Source of the DNA: Podospora bellae-mahoneyi
Lineage: Eukaryota > Ascomycota > Sordariomycetes > Sordariales > Podosporaceae
Direction of reading: 5' to 3'
Length of the DNA: 64,000 nucleotides
NCBI RefSeq assembly: GCF_035222275.1
Contig: NC_085881.1
Location: 3,782,001 to 3,846,000 of the forward strand
Translations under genes and position numbers: made by a program
Notes under the pieces: generated by a model
Told to the model about the DNA's origin: nothing
The model's database searches: none
The model's input: the letters and a program-made list of their open reading frames with translations, nothing else
Shown: in pieces, positions 47,191 through 56,865 of the stretch
Position numbering within the stretch: the first letter of the stretch is position 1
Layout of the letters: the number at the start of each line of letters is the position of its first letter

Positions 47191-47530
47191 ATGGCTGCCT
47201 TCGCTTCTTTCACCACTGAGCCTTGTGTCAACTATGGCCGCTCCGGCTACAACAAGTAAGTCGCCCTCTCGTCTCAACATCCTGGGGTCTCCATAGACTG
47301 ACACCATGCTTCAGGGGCAACTCCGAGGATGATGAGGAGAACAAGTTTAGCAACTTTGGCCGCTCGGGATACAACAAGGGGAATGACGAAGACGAGGAGG
47401 ACAAGTTCCGCAACCATGGCCGCTCCGGCTACAACAAGTAAGCCTTCCGGCCATCGAGATCAACTTGAAGTCTTCCAACCAGAACTAACCGTTTCACAGG
47501 GAGAACGACAAGGAAGAGGATGACAAATAA
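47191..47530 (+). CDS. 72-aa acidic protein of three GRSGYNK repeats
   Basis: Three exons, 47191-47255, 47315-47437 and 47500-47530 (introns of 59 and 62 bp), encode 72 residues. After MAAFASFTTEPCV the chain is three units ending in the same heptapeptide: NYGRSGYNK, then GN plus an acidic stretch and NFGRSGYNK, then GN plus an acidic stretch and NHGRSGYNK. A last acidic tail ENDKEEDDK ends it. Units are 20-21 residues. Both introns split the Lys codon of GRSGYNK after AA, so the repeats and the introns were duplicated together; the middle repeat has the same AAG with no intron. There is no signal peptide, membrane segment or dibasic processing site, so it is probably an intracellular, highly hydrophilic peptide. 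A TATA box and long leader suggest strong or induced expression. I recognise no family; a stress- or conidiation-type small protein is only a guess. Confidence 0.75.
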
Positions 47531-47933
47531 GTGCCTCCGGAAAATTCACAACACCAGACCGGCATTCTCTCCCCTCTTAATAACCAGCTCAACTCTGAAG
47601 CCATCGCCAGCTCACCGGGGCAAGACTCGCCGACTGTCTTCTGTTTCCTCCTTTGTTTTTCCATTTGTTTTAGAAGATTTCATCCGTCATCACTGACGAT
47701 ACTCCTCATGTACCATCATCGCATATAGACGGGCGGCATAAATATCCGGGGTGGCGACCTGATCGCATCCCAAAACCTCAAGAGATGGACCTCACGGTCA
47801 ATGGCGGCAGGAGGTGGATTTCCTTTGTCGTACACGAAATGGCCGGGACGAATCATGAGCTTCTGGCCCCTCGATGGGGACCTTGTACAACACGGATATT
47901 ATTATTAGTTAGACTAGAATTGCATTTGCATAT

Positions 47934-49773
47934 TCATTTTCCAACACAAAATCTGTACCACATTGTCAGTCAATAGTCTCTTCATCACATTGCACAAAAA
48001 GGAGCATTACTTTTCGAAGATCACTCCTAACACTTCTTCGACGTCCCCGGAGTCGCCGCGTCCCGTGATACAGGCAAGCCGGTTGGCGGCAAGTCGCAAG
48101 TGCTCCGCCGCGAGTACAACGTCGGGTTCTCTTCCGGCCCCGCACGCTTGTGCCTCCGTCATGAAGCCTTCTAGATGCATCTGGCATTCAAAGAGAAGTT
48201 GATTTTGTCGTTCAGTGACACCAAGCAAATGATGCATATTGCCAGGCAATGAAGTGAGCTCTGAGAATGATTGGACCAGTCTCTCAGTGAGGGTATGAAC
48301 ACCCCCTGGATCCGTTAGCCCTGCAGCCGCCGTCGCCGCAGCCTTGCAGGAAATGGTGAGCGGCTCGGCACCTTGGAGACCCTGAACGCTCCCAAGAGCC
48401 GAACTTTTAAAACCTTGGATCAGCGGTTCCAGTGTTTCTCGTTCCACAACATCACTCTTGTTCACCGCAACCAAGCACTGCTGAGCTGCAGCTGCTAATT
48501 TCAGCGTCTCCATGTCATAGCTTATCTGGTGACCGCCTCCTTTTACTGCTTCCACGGAGGCCAAGACGATGACAATGTCCGAATCCATTGCCTTCTGACG
48601 TGCTCTGCGGATGCCCTCCTGCTCGATAGCGCCGATGACTGGGCTCGAGTCCCCGCCAAGATTAGCAATCGACCCGGTCGACTCGGTTCGTATGCCAGCT
48701 GTGTCAGCAAACGAACAGAGATATCCCCGAATATCAAGATTCGCCTCGATAATGTCGCGGGTAGTTCCCGCTTCCGAGGAAACAATGGAAGCTTCCCGTC
48801 CAACAATCTGGTTCATCAAAGAGCTCTTCCCGGCATTGGGCGGTCCCAACAAAGCTATCCGGATACCGTTCCGTAGAAGCTCACTCTTTTGGCTGCCAAG
48901 CTTGTGCATGTTGATTGAATGCAAGATGCCCTCCACTAGCCGTCTGACATTGGTAAGCAGCTCGGTCGGGGATTCGTCAAAGTGCTGATCTTCTGAGAAG
49001 TCAATGAGTGCCTCGATCTCACCCCGAGCCAGCAAAAGTTCCTCTCGCCAGCGTTCGTATGTTTTGCCCAAAACACCCGAGTTGCCCTGCACGGCCACGC
49101 GTCGTTGCTGTTCTGTCACGGCGTCAAGAGTGTCGCCCAGTGACTCCACCTGTGCAAGATCGAGCCTCCCATTCAGGAATGCACGTCTCGTGAATTCGCC
49201 TGGTTCAGCATATCGAACTTTGCCCGTGGTCGAGCACTTTGGAATCGCCGCAAGCACAGCCTTAATCGTAGCAGAGCCTCCATGGACGTGCAATTCAAGC
49301 ACATCTTCGCCAGTCACGGTCTTGGGCCCAGGGAAGTAGAGAATGAGGGAATCCGAGTCCAGGATATTGCCATTGGGCAGATTGGCAGAAGCTGGGTCAA
49401 GCAACGTCCTCACACCAGCATATCTGGGTTTCGGTGGAGGTTTCGTTGGGCATAGTGCTTTGTAAACCTAATCACATGTTAATGGAGAACTTATCACTAT
49501 ACTCCACGATGGATAATGTGTTACGCTTAAAGAACCTGGGCCAGAAATGCGGATAACGGCTATGCCCGCCTTTCCCGCACCCGATGACAAGGCATATATG
49601 GTGTCGTCGTTCTCATTGAAGAGCATTTCGTCAGTTCTTGGCGTAGCATAACCAAACTGCCGCATGCTGGATTTATGAGATGACAGCCATGGTTGAGGTT
49701 GTTGTAGAGCGGGCGCAACAGGCAATGCCCACGGCCGTGCTGTGAGTGCTCTCTTCAACACATAGCGAAACAT
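47934..49773 (-). CDS. mss1: Mitochondrial tRNA-modification GTPase (MnmE/Mss1/GTPBP3)
   Basis: With Mto1/GidA this GTPase installs the 5-carboxymethylaminomethyl-type group on wobble uridine of mitochondrial tRNAs. Minus-strand exons 49773-49525, 49467-48011 and 47952-47934 keep frame and give 574 residues. The N-terminus is basic and Arg/Ala-rich (MFRYVLKRALTARPWALPV), a likely mitochondrial presequence. Next come DTIYALSSGAGKAGIAVIRI and the folate-binding domain (EDVLELHVHGGSATIKAVLA, YAEPGEFTRRAFLNGRLDLA). The G1 loop GPPNAGKSSLMN lies at about 291-302, with TTRDIIEA, DTAGIR and VNKSD. Exon 2 read straight on would stop at VIFEK and lack the catalytic end. The 58-bp intron 47953-48010 (GTAATG..TACAG, with an ACTGAC branch) joins AA to a 19-nt last exon that adds FCVGK and TGA, the conserved FC(I/V)GK terminus with its essential Cys. 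Start chosen as the first ATG. Confidence 0.93.
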
Positions 49774-50146
49774 TGACAAGAATCAAAAGGGAGAAAAGCG
49801 GAAATACAGCAGGGAGAAAACAGGTCTGGCGTTGTTTGTCATTGCTTCTTTCCTTCATATTCAATTGAAGTTTCATGTTGGAGCTTCCAATGCTTGATCT
49901 CTGATTGGCTGGTATTGGGGTAGCTCCGATAAGATAATCGGTGGCACGGACCCGTTCGCTATCAACCAAAACTTCTGTCTCCAAAAAATTTATCAGCAGC
50001 GCATCTGGACGAGCCCCTCCAGAATCAACGATTTGCCTACGAATTCTCGACCTTCGCCTCCCTCCCACACCCGCAACAAATCTGCGCGTAGTTTTTCACC
50101 ACCACCATAACGCAGAGAAGACAGACCGAACTCGAGAACCGCGATC
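49774..50146. promoter_or_regulatory. Shared divergent promoter of mss1 and mak16
   Basis: Only 373 bp separate the two ATGs, so the region must drive both a mitochondrial tRNA-modification enzyme and a ribosome-assembly factor. No TATA box is evident. Possible core elements were not resolved. Confidence 0.6.
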
Positions 50147-51307
50147 ATGTCTGACGAAATCGTCTGGCAGATTATAAATCGTAAGCATTGGTTTTCATGG
50201 AGTCGAATTGGTTGCATGGTCTCAGTCGCTAACTATCCGAGAAGAACAGTTTTGCGCCTTCAAGCTCAAGTACGCATTAGATTATTTGCCATTTTGAGCT
50301 ACACAAACTGACTTTACTTAGGACGACAAAGGGCCAGAACTTTTGCAGAAATGAACACTCGGTCAGCGGTCTTTGCAACAGGCAAAGTTGCCCTCTCGCC
50401 AACAGTAGATATGCAACCATCAGATCATCGCCCAAGGGCACGATATATCTGTACATAAAGACAGTATGTGGCCATCGCTGTGACGAAAGATGACAGTGGC
50501 AATGGGCGAATAGCTAACTGTGTATGCTCTCAACAGATCGAGAGAGCGCATATGCCAGCGAAATGGTGGGAGAAGATCAAGCTTTCCCAGAACTACGCGA
50601 CGGCCCTCCAGCAGATCGAAGACAAGCTCCAATACTTTCCCAAGTTTCTTCAGCACAAGTGCAAGCAACGTCTTACGAGACTCGTACAAGTAGCGACCCG
50701 CATGCGCAAGCTCGCCGCCGAGGAAGCCAGACTTGGCGAACAGCTCGTACCAAAGATGGCGCCAAAGATCAAGGCACGTGAAGCCGCCAGAGAACGCAAG
50801 GCCCTTGCGGCGGCCAAGCTGGAGAGGACGATCGAGAGAGAGCTTCTTGAAAGACTGCGACAAGGCGCGTACGGAGACCAGCCCCTCAACTGCAATGCGA
50901 CTATCTGGAAGAAGGTGCTCAATGCTCTTGAGAACGAGGGCGAGGGCACCCGCGATAAGGACATGGACAAGGGTATTGAGGATGATGATGAGTCCGAGAA
51001 GGAGATGGAGGAGGAGCTGGAAGAGGAGGACGAGGAAGAGGACGGAAACGTCGAGTATGTTTCTGACTTTGATGAAAGCGACGAAGAACTCGCGGATATC
51101 GAGGACTGGTTGGGCAGCGAGGAAGAGGATGATGCCGAAGACGATGACGATGATGAGGATGACAGTGAGGAGGACGACGAGGAGGAGGTCAAGAAGAAGG
51201 CCGGTGATAAGCGGAAGAGAGGTCGGGCCGTCAAGCCATCGGCACGCAAGAGGAAGGAGATCGAGGTGGAGAGAGAGACAGAGCGGTCCAAGCTCCTTGC
51301 TTTCTAG
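50147..51307 (+). CDS. mak16: Mak16, 60S ribosome biogenesis factor
   Basis: Nuclear protein that works with Rpf1 in early 60S pre-ribosomes. Four exons, 50147-50180, 50245-50269, 50322-50463 and 50537-51307, keep frame and give 323 residues. The N-terminus is the very conserved [20 protein letters not shown], then [20 protein letters not shown] (the Cys pairs of the Ribosomal_L28e/Mak16 domain), ANSRYATI and [10 protein letters not shown]. Then come [17 protein letters not shown] and [20 protein letters not shown], the helical Mak16 domain. The C-terminal third is a long Asp/Glu run followed by a Lys/Arg nuclear-type segment ([12 protein letters not shown]). The exon of only 25 nt (50245-50269) codes for QFCAFKLK and is needed for the conserved start. 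Divergent from mss1. Confidence 0.95.
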
Positions 51308-52004
51308 ATATGGGAATGGACGGCAGGATGGAAAAGAGCTTTACTCGGCGTTTATGGGTTGTTCATCATGGCTGGCAAGATGGGTTGCCAGGTGTCTTTA
51401 TGTAATACCGACTTGGACTGGGTATATAGAGCCCGTGCATTATCAGCAAGCGATCACCAGGTGGTGTTGATTGTATATCTACAGTACTGTATTGTTCATT
51501 GTGAGCTTCCCAGTCGCAGCCTTGTAAGTGCATTGACACGTCAAGCCAGCTGTTCGGCTATAAGTGGGGCAGACGAGGCTTTGTTGGAATGGCCTGTGAG
51601 TGGTTTGAAACACTGCGACACTGCACAAGCGCTGAAACCAAGTCGGTCGTGGGATTGCCACTCACTCTCCCAGCTTTCTTCCTACAACTCTTCCAACTTT
51701 GAACAACATGACAACCGGCCCACGACTGCAGAATTCCGCCATCTGAGTAGCACAGCAGGTTGAATATCAACTACCCCCACGATATTCTAGACAGCTTAAT
51801 TCAGTGACCTTTTTCTCTTCTCGGCTGGCAACCAAGCAATAATTCGCGACCGCTCATTCGCTCGCGCAACGATTCACACGACAACAACTCGTTTTCCGAC
51901 CGACCACCAAGAAAGCTTAATTCAGTGATCGAAACTCGTCCAACATTCCGCCCCCCCCCTAGGGCCACAGTGTAGGAAATAGCGAAAGAAGGAATAGAGC
52001 CAGC
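51308..52004. other. Intergenic; mak16 3' flank and mso1 promoter
   Basis: No gene. The 15-bp sequence AGCTTAATTCAGTGA occurs twice in direct orientation (51793-51807 and 51914-51928) in the likely mso1 promoter or leader, and a run of nine C lies at about 51950. Confidence 0.5.
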
Positions 52005-52823
52005 ATGGCCTCATGGTACAGCTCCCTCCTGACCAACGCGTCCACAAACATCACCAAGCTCCAGCGAACCTACTTCGCGGGCGAATCCGACGGCGACACC
52101 GAAGACGACACACATGTCTGCCGCGTCTTGAGAAACTACTACACCGAAAAAGGCAGCCCCTTCCCCGGCTGGCTGCCCCCCGACCCGAAGGCTCCTCCAC
52201 CGCAACAACCTGTTTTGGCGCAGCAGCAGCAGGGCAGATATGGCGGGTTTAACAACCAGGCTGGACTGGGAGGGTCGCAGACGAGATTGAATAGTCTGTG
52301 GGATAACAACAAGGGCGGTCAGCAGCAGGGACAGGTTGCGAGCAGTAGGAACCCATTTGCTGCTGGGGGACAGGCGGTGCAGCAGGATAATAGGCCGCAG
52401 GTGCAGAGTTTGAGGACAGGGGGGAGTTATCAGGGGGGTGGGAGGCCGGATGGTATGTCACCCACAGGAAGCGCGGCGAGTGGGACGAGCGCGCAAGAAA
52501 AGTTGAAGCAGAGGCTTTGGGGGGGAGGTGCAAGGACTACGAGCCCGAATGCGGCGGGGCCTTTCCAACCGCCGGCTCCTCAGCAGCAACAGCAGGCGCC
52601 GCCTCCACAGCAAGGTAGACGGGGGTGGGGAGGGGCTGCTGCTTCGGAGGGGGGGTATTCTAGTAGGCGGGACGAGAGGCCGGTTATGAGTGCGAATGCG
52701 CCGTGGGCCGATGGGGGTTTTGATTCTCCTTCTGGCGGCGGCGGTGGTGGTGGTGGAGGGAGGAGTTATGGTTTGCCGAGCGGACCAAGGGGAGGGTTGC
52801 CAAGTGGTCCTCGACCGAGATGA
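52005..52823 (+). CDS. Mso1-like Sec1-binding protein
   Basis: Single exon, 272 residues. The first about 60 residues form the Mso1 Sec1-binding domain: WYSSLLTNASTNITKLQRTY, then ESDGDTEDDTHVCRVLRNYY and FPGWLPPDP. In yeast Mso1 binds the SM protein Sec1 at sites of exocytosis and helps SNARE assembly downstream of the Rab Sec4. The remaining 200 residues are low-complexity (Gln, Gly and Pro-rich, with a GGGGGGGGG run and the repeat LPSGPRGGLPSGPRPR at the end), which is usual for fungal members and much longer than the core. The ATG at 52005 directly precedes the conserved block. Same strand as mak16 and gyp7. Confidence 0.85.
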   Translation: MASWYSSLLTNASTNITKLQRTYFAGESDGDTEDDTHVCRVLRNYYTEKGSPFPGWLPPDPKAPPPQQPVLAQQQQGRYGGFNNQAGLGGSQTRLNSLWDNNKGGQQQGQVASSRNPFAAGGQAVQQDNRPQVQSLRTGGSYQGGGRPDGMSPTGSAASGTSAQEKLKQRLWGGGARTTSPNAAGPFQPPAPQQQQQAPPPQQGRRGWGGAAASEGGYSSRRDERPVMSANAPWADGGFDSPSGGGGGGGGGRSYGLPSGPRGGLPSGPRPR

Positions 52824-53734
52824 TGGGTTGGTGCTAGGGAAAGGCCGAAAGCATTGGGATGAAATAATCTTGTAATAGGGTCTATGGGTCAAGAGTGACA
52901 GAGGGGATGCTGGTGTTACGACTCGGATTCCGTGTACCATGTGCTGGGTACAGAGCCGGCCGCGTCCAGTTACGCGGACTACAGTAAAATGCGAACCAAG
53001 CCGTTCTCCACCAGTGAAAGCCGAGCCATGACTTCAGGGCTTTCGATGTGTTGGAAGACAGCTACAGGGACAGTCGAACATATTAGGGAAAACTTTACTC
53101 TCAACAACCGTGTGAACAACGGAGATGATCATTTCAGCAACAAATAGTACAGAAAGCGTCGTCAAGCAGGCGTGTGTTTGATGTATCAGTATGTCCATAG
53201 CCGTAAGTCGTGCCTTGATGGCAGCAAATCATCTATTTTACAAAGGCACCGCGAGAATATTCTCTTCTTGAGATTCCTCGGCAAGACTATCACCATGGTC
53301 TGTTTGTTGGCATCAGATGACGACGACATGCCCCGAGTGGTACGTGTTGAAGGCGAGGGCTGGTTGTGCCTCGGTGATAGCAAGTACCGGTACCTTTTCT
53401 TAGCTATTATTAGGTAAGGACCAGCGGCCTATCAAAGTACCAGTACCTTTATCAAGGAGCAACCCCTCCAACTGCGCGGGGTTGCCTGCCCATCTGGGCG
53501 TTCCTTCAACCTTGACAAGCCCCCCAAAGCTTATAAAACACCTCGTGGTCACAGTCCACTACCTACCAGTCCATCTCCTGCTGACCCCGGGCAAACCATT
53601 GCGCATGTGAATCTGTTTTTCGTTCAAAAGATTTAGTACCTATCTGTTGCGAAATAATTAACCGACCTAGCACACAGCCTCAGCGAGCTAGCTAAGGGAG
53701 GGATCCAAGCGGTTGCTGTTGCTGCTTTGCGACG
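52824..53734. other. Intergenic between mso1 and gyp7
   Basis: No gene recognised; several GGTACC/GTACCTTT-like short repeats cluster at about 53388-53455. The last 100 bp are the gyp7 leader. Confidence 0.4.
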
Positions 53735-56368
53735 ATGACCAGGGTTACAAAGACGTCATTCCCAAACTCTCAACCGCAACCACCATCAGCAGACTCCCAC
53801 TCCACCATTTCCATTTCCACCTCCACCTCCACCTCCAACATTTCCCGCTCAGAAATCCCTCCGCGTCCGTCTTCTCCCTCAGGAAGCCTCTACGCAATGT
53901 CCGACGACGAAGAATCCGACTACAACACCATCACCCACACCGAAACCGGCCGCGGCGTGAAGCTCCTCTTTTCAAAGTCCAAAGTCTACGTTCACCCTAC
54001 ACCTTCGGCCAAGGACAATATCCCGGGGTATATTGCCCTCTTGCAGCAAAAAGCCTCCTCCGGCCTTACCCGCCCGACGAGTTCCTCCTCAAAAGCCTCG
54101 ATTCGCTCCTCGGATTTGCTGCTCGCATGGGTGCCTGAATCTCAACTGGGGGACTCGGCCTCGATTTATGTCAAGGTTGACCTCTGCGATGGGGGCTCCC
54201 CCCCAAAACAATCATACCTGGTGCCGCCTCCCCCGACGGTGACTACCCACCGGGGTTCGGTAGGGAGCTATGCATTTGCTATTCCCGTGTCGGCAGTGTA
54301 CTCGCTGCTTGTCCGTCCGCCAAGCTTGGGGTGGTGGTATGGGAGCGTGATTATCAACTCGAGGGCCGGTGATTCTTTTCCGGCCTTGTTTTTTCACGAC
54401 AATGAATGCCAGAGCACGTTGCTGAAGAGGAAACAGCGGGCTAGGGAGACATTTGATCCTTTTGGCGAAGGAGGGGAAATGTTTTGGGGTGGGGATGAGG
54501 TGCTGAGGTGGTTGAGGAGGTATGTTGAGATTGAGAGGAGTGCGGCGGAGCCGAATGTGTACTTGGTCGAGCCGAGCCAGGAGGATCTGGAGGGGTTTGG
54601 GGGGAAGGTTACTGCCGGTGGGAGGGCAGGGCTGGCGGTAGGGGGTGGGGTGCCTGGACCGTCGAGTTCGAGGGATACAAGCAAGGATGGGGGGATGGAT
54701 CCCTTTACGAAGTTTATCAAAGAGACGGGGTGGAATATTATGGAAAAGTTCAGCAAGGTGACGACTTTTACGAGGCAAGCAGCGCAGGATGTGCTTGATA
54801 ACCCGAGGATTCCGCCACAGATGAGGAGGTTGATGAAGAACCCCGAGGTTCAGACGCTGCAGGAGGAGTTTGATAGTGCGAGGATATACCTGGCGAGGTG
54901 GGCGATGGGAATTGCGGAACAGAGCGAGAGGGATAGAAACCAGAGGATATGGACTGCGAGGGAGGTGATGGAGTTGGAGGATACAGATGTCGGAGAGTTT
55001 GAGCTGCTGGATAGCACGAATAGTCTCACGCTGGAGCAGATGAGGAAGCCAGTTACGCTGAGCGAGTGGAGGAAGTTTTTTGATCCACGAACTGGACGGC
55101 TATCGGTGACGGTGGATGAAGTCAAGGAGAGGGTGTTCCATGGTGGATTGGACCCCGATGATGGCGTGCGCAAGGAGGCTTGGTTGTTCTTGCTTGGTGT
55201 GTACGATTGGTATAGTACAGCCGATGAGCGAAAGGCTCAGGCTGCCTCGCTTAGAGATGCGTATATCAAGCTGAAGGGCAGCTGGTGGGAGCGCCAGATC
55301 GACCAGGGCGGTGAGGGTGAAGATGGAGAGTGGTGGAGGGAGCAGCGGGCTAGGATAGAAAAGGATGTCCACCGCACCGACCGCAATGTCCCGATCTTTG
55401 CTGGCGAAGACATCCCCCATCCCGATCCAGAGTCTCCCTTCGCCGAAGTCGGCACCAATGTTCACATGGAGCAACTCAAGGACATGCTCCTCACCTACAA
55501 CGAATACAACAAAGACCTCGGCTACGTGCAAGGCATGTCGGATCTTCTTGCCCCCATTTACGCCATTCTTCAAGATGACGCCATGGCCTTTTGGGGATTC
55601 AAGTGCTTCATGGACAGGATGGAGCGCAACTTTTTGCGTGATCAGTCTGGCATGCGGGCTCAGTTGTTGGCTCTTGACCACCTGGTTCAGTTCATGGACC
55701 CCAAGCTGTATGAACACCTCCGTTCGGCGGACAGCACCAACTTTTTCTTCTTCTTCCGGATGCTGCTCGTGTGGTACAAGCGCGAGTTTGACTGGCCGGA
55801 TGTGCTGCGGTTGTGGGAGGGGTTGTGGACGGATTATTTGAGCAGTAGCTTTCATCTGTTTGTGGCGCTTGCGATTCTGGAGAAGCACAGGGATGTGATC
55901 ATGACGCATTTGAAGCATTTTGATGAGGTGTTGAAGTATAGTGAGTATTTTATGCCATTCCCCATTTATCCGGAAGATGAACAGCTAACTGTTGTGCTAG
56001 TTAATGAACTCTCTGGTACAATGGACCTAGAGTCAACTCTGATCCGCGCAGAAGCTCTGTTCAAGCGGTTCCAGAGGCTAGTGGAGGCGGTGGACAGGAA
56101 GGGTCACTTTCCTGCGCCCAAGAGGGTGCCCACACAGCCAGCAGGAGACGGTACTGCTTCTGGTTCCAATACTGCTGCGACGCCTGCTTCGCCGCAGAGC
56201 AACACGAACGCGAATGAACAAAATAGTAACAGCCTGAATAACAGTGGAAAGGGCAGGCAACAAGTGGAGAAGGTTATCTCGCCGGAGCTGAGGAAGTTGT
56301 TGAAGAGAGAGGTGGAAGTGCTGCCTAGACGGGACGTGGCTACGAGTAGTAAGAACGGGGGGAAGTGA
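53735..56368 (+). CDS. gyp7: Gyp7-type Rab GTPase-activating protein (TBC domain)
   Basis: GAP for Ypt7/Rab7 in vacuole and late-endosome traffic. The N-terminal half has the Gyp7/TBC1D15 lipid-binding-like domain (GRGVKLLFSKSKVYVHPTPS, DLLLAWVPESQL). The TBC domain runs from about residue 464 (FHGGLDPDDGVRKEAWLFLL) to about 735. It has the arginine finger IEKDVHRTDR and glutamine finger YVQGMSDLLAPI, with AMAFWGFKCFM and FFFFRMLLVWYKREF. The frame is open throughout, but 55941-56000 (GTGAGT..GTGCTAG, branch AGCTAAC) is a canonical 60-bp intron with no stop. Removal joins VLKY to INELSGTMDLESTL, the usual family sequence, so the main product should be 857 residues rather than 877. The start could also be the ATG at 53897 (MSDDEESDYNTI), which skips a Ser/Thr-rich, poorly conserved leader. 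Confidence 0.92.
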   Translation: MTRVTKTSFPNSQPQPPSADSHSTISISTSTSTSNISRSEIPPRPSSPSGSLYAMSDDEESDYNTITHTETGRGVKLLFSKSKVYVHPTPSAKDNIPGYIALLQQKASSGLTRPTSSSSKASIRSSDLLLAWVPESQLGDSASIYVKVDLCDGGSPPKQSYLVPPPPTVTTHRGSVGSYAFAIPVSAVYSLLVRPPSLGWWYGSVIINSRAGDSFPALFFHDNECQSTLLKRKQRARETFDPFGEGGEMFWGGDEVLRWLRRYVEIERSAAEPNVYLVEPSQEDLEGFGGKVTAGGRAGLAVGGGVPGPSSSRDTSKDGGMDPFTKFIKETGWNIMEKFSKVTTFTRQAAQDVLDNPRIPPQMRRLMKNPEVQTLQEEFDSARIYLARWAMGIAEQSERDRNQRIWTAREVMELEDTDVGEFELLDSTNSLTLEQMRKPVTLSEWRKFFDPRTGRLSVTVDEVKERVFHGGLDPDDGVRKEAWLFLLGVYDWYSTADERKAQAASLRDAYIKLKGSWWERQIDQGGEGEDGEWWREQRARIEKDVHRTDRNVPIFAGEDIPHPDPESPFAEVGTNVHMEQLKDMLLTYNEYNKDLGYVQGMSDLLAPIYAILQDDAMAFWGFKCFMDRMERNFLRDQSGMRAQLLALDHLVQFMDPKLYEHLRSADSTNFFFFFRMLLVWYKREFDWPDVLRLWEGLWTDYLSSSFHLFVALAILEKHRDVIMTHLKHFDEVLKYSEYFMPFPIYPEDEQLTVVLVNELSGTMDLESTLIRAEALFKRFQRLVEAVDRKGHFPAPKRVPTQPAGDGTASGSNTAATPASPQSNTNANEQNSNSLNNSGKGRQQVEKVISPELRKLLKREVEVLPRRDVATSSKNGGK

Positions 56369-56865
56369 TGAGTTTTTGTTTTTTGGTGCTCTGTTGTGGC
56401 TTTTGTTTGGAGTTCTGGGACTCGGGAGACGGCAGGTGGACAATAGGGATACCATTCTGGCAAATTAGGGGGCAAAACTGGAAGTATGGGGGTTTGGGGA
56501 GGGAACATACCTGGGACCTTGGATGAGGGATTGCATGTTGTTGTGCGAGTTTCGAATTGGTTGTTTAGTATCCTTTGGTGGTATAGTCTATTGCTAGTGA
56601 ATAACAAGCCAACAGAAAGTACAGCATGTCATACCATCGAGTTCGAATGTCGTTTACACTCTAAACACATTTCAAAAGGAAAGACGCAAAAAGTCAATTG
56701 CTAACCCTGTCTTTCGTGATGAAAGTTATATTCCAGCTAGGTGCCGAAAACCTCAAGATTGATAAACGCCCCTGTTGTCCCCAGGGTCCCAAAAGCAGAC
56801 CACATCATTAACCATTTCTTTATCCCTTATCCCAATTCATATATGTATAACCCAACCCCAAGAAA
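56369..56865. other. Convergent intergenic, gyp7 and pol3 3' flanks
   Basis: Two genes end toward each other here. Nothing else is recognised. Confidence 0.4.

Noticed and set aside
50650-51291. 213-codon Ser-rich minus frame antisense to mak16
   Set aside because: Complement of the Asp/Glu repeat tract of Mak16.
55100-55918. 272-codon minus frame antisense to the gyp7 TBC domain
   Set aside because: Antisense to a strongly conserved domain; explained by codon bias.
56104-56607. 167-codon minus frame antisense to gyp7
   Set aside because: Mirror of the Ser/Asn-rich gyp7 tail; no independent support.
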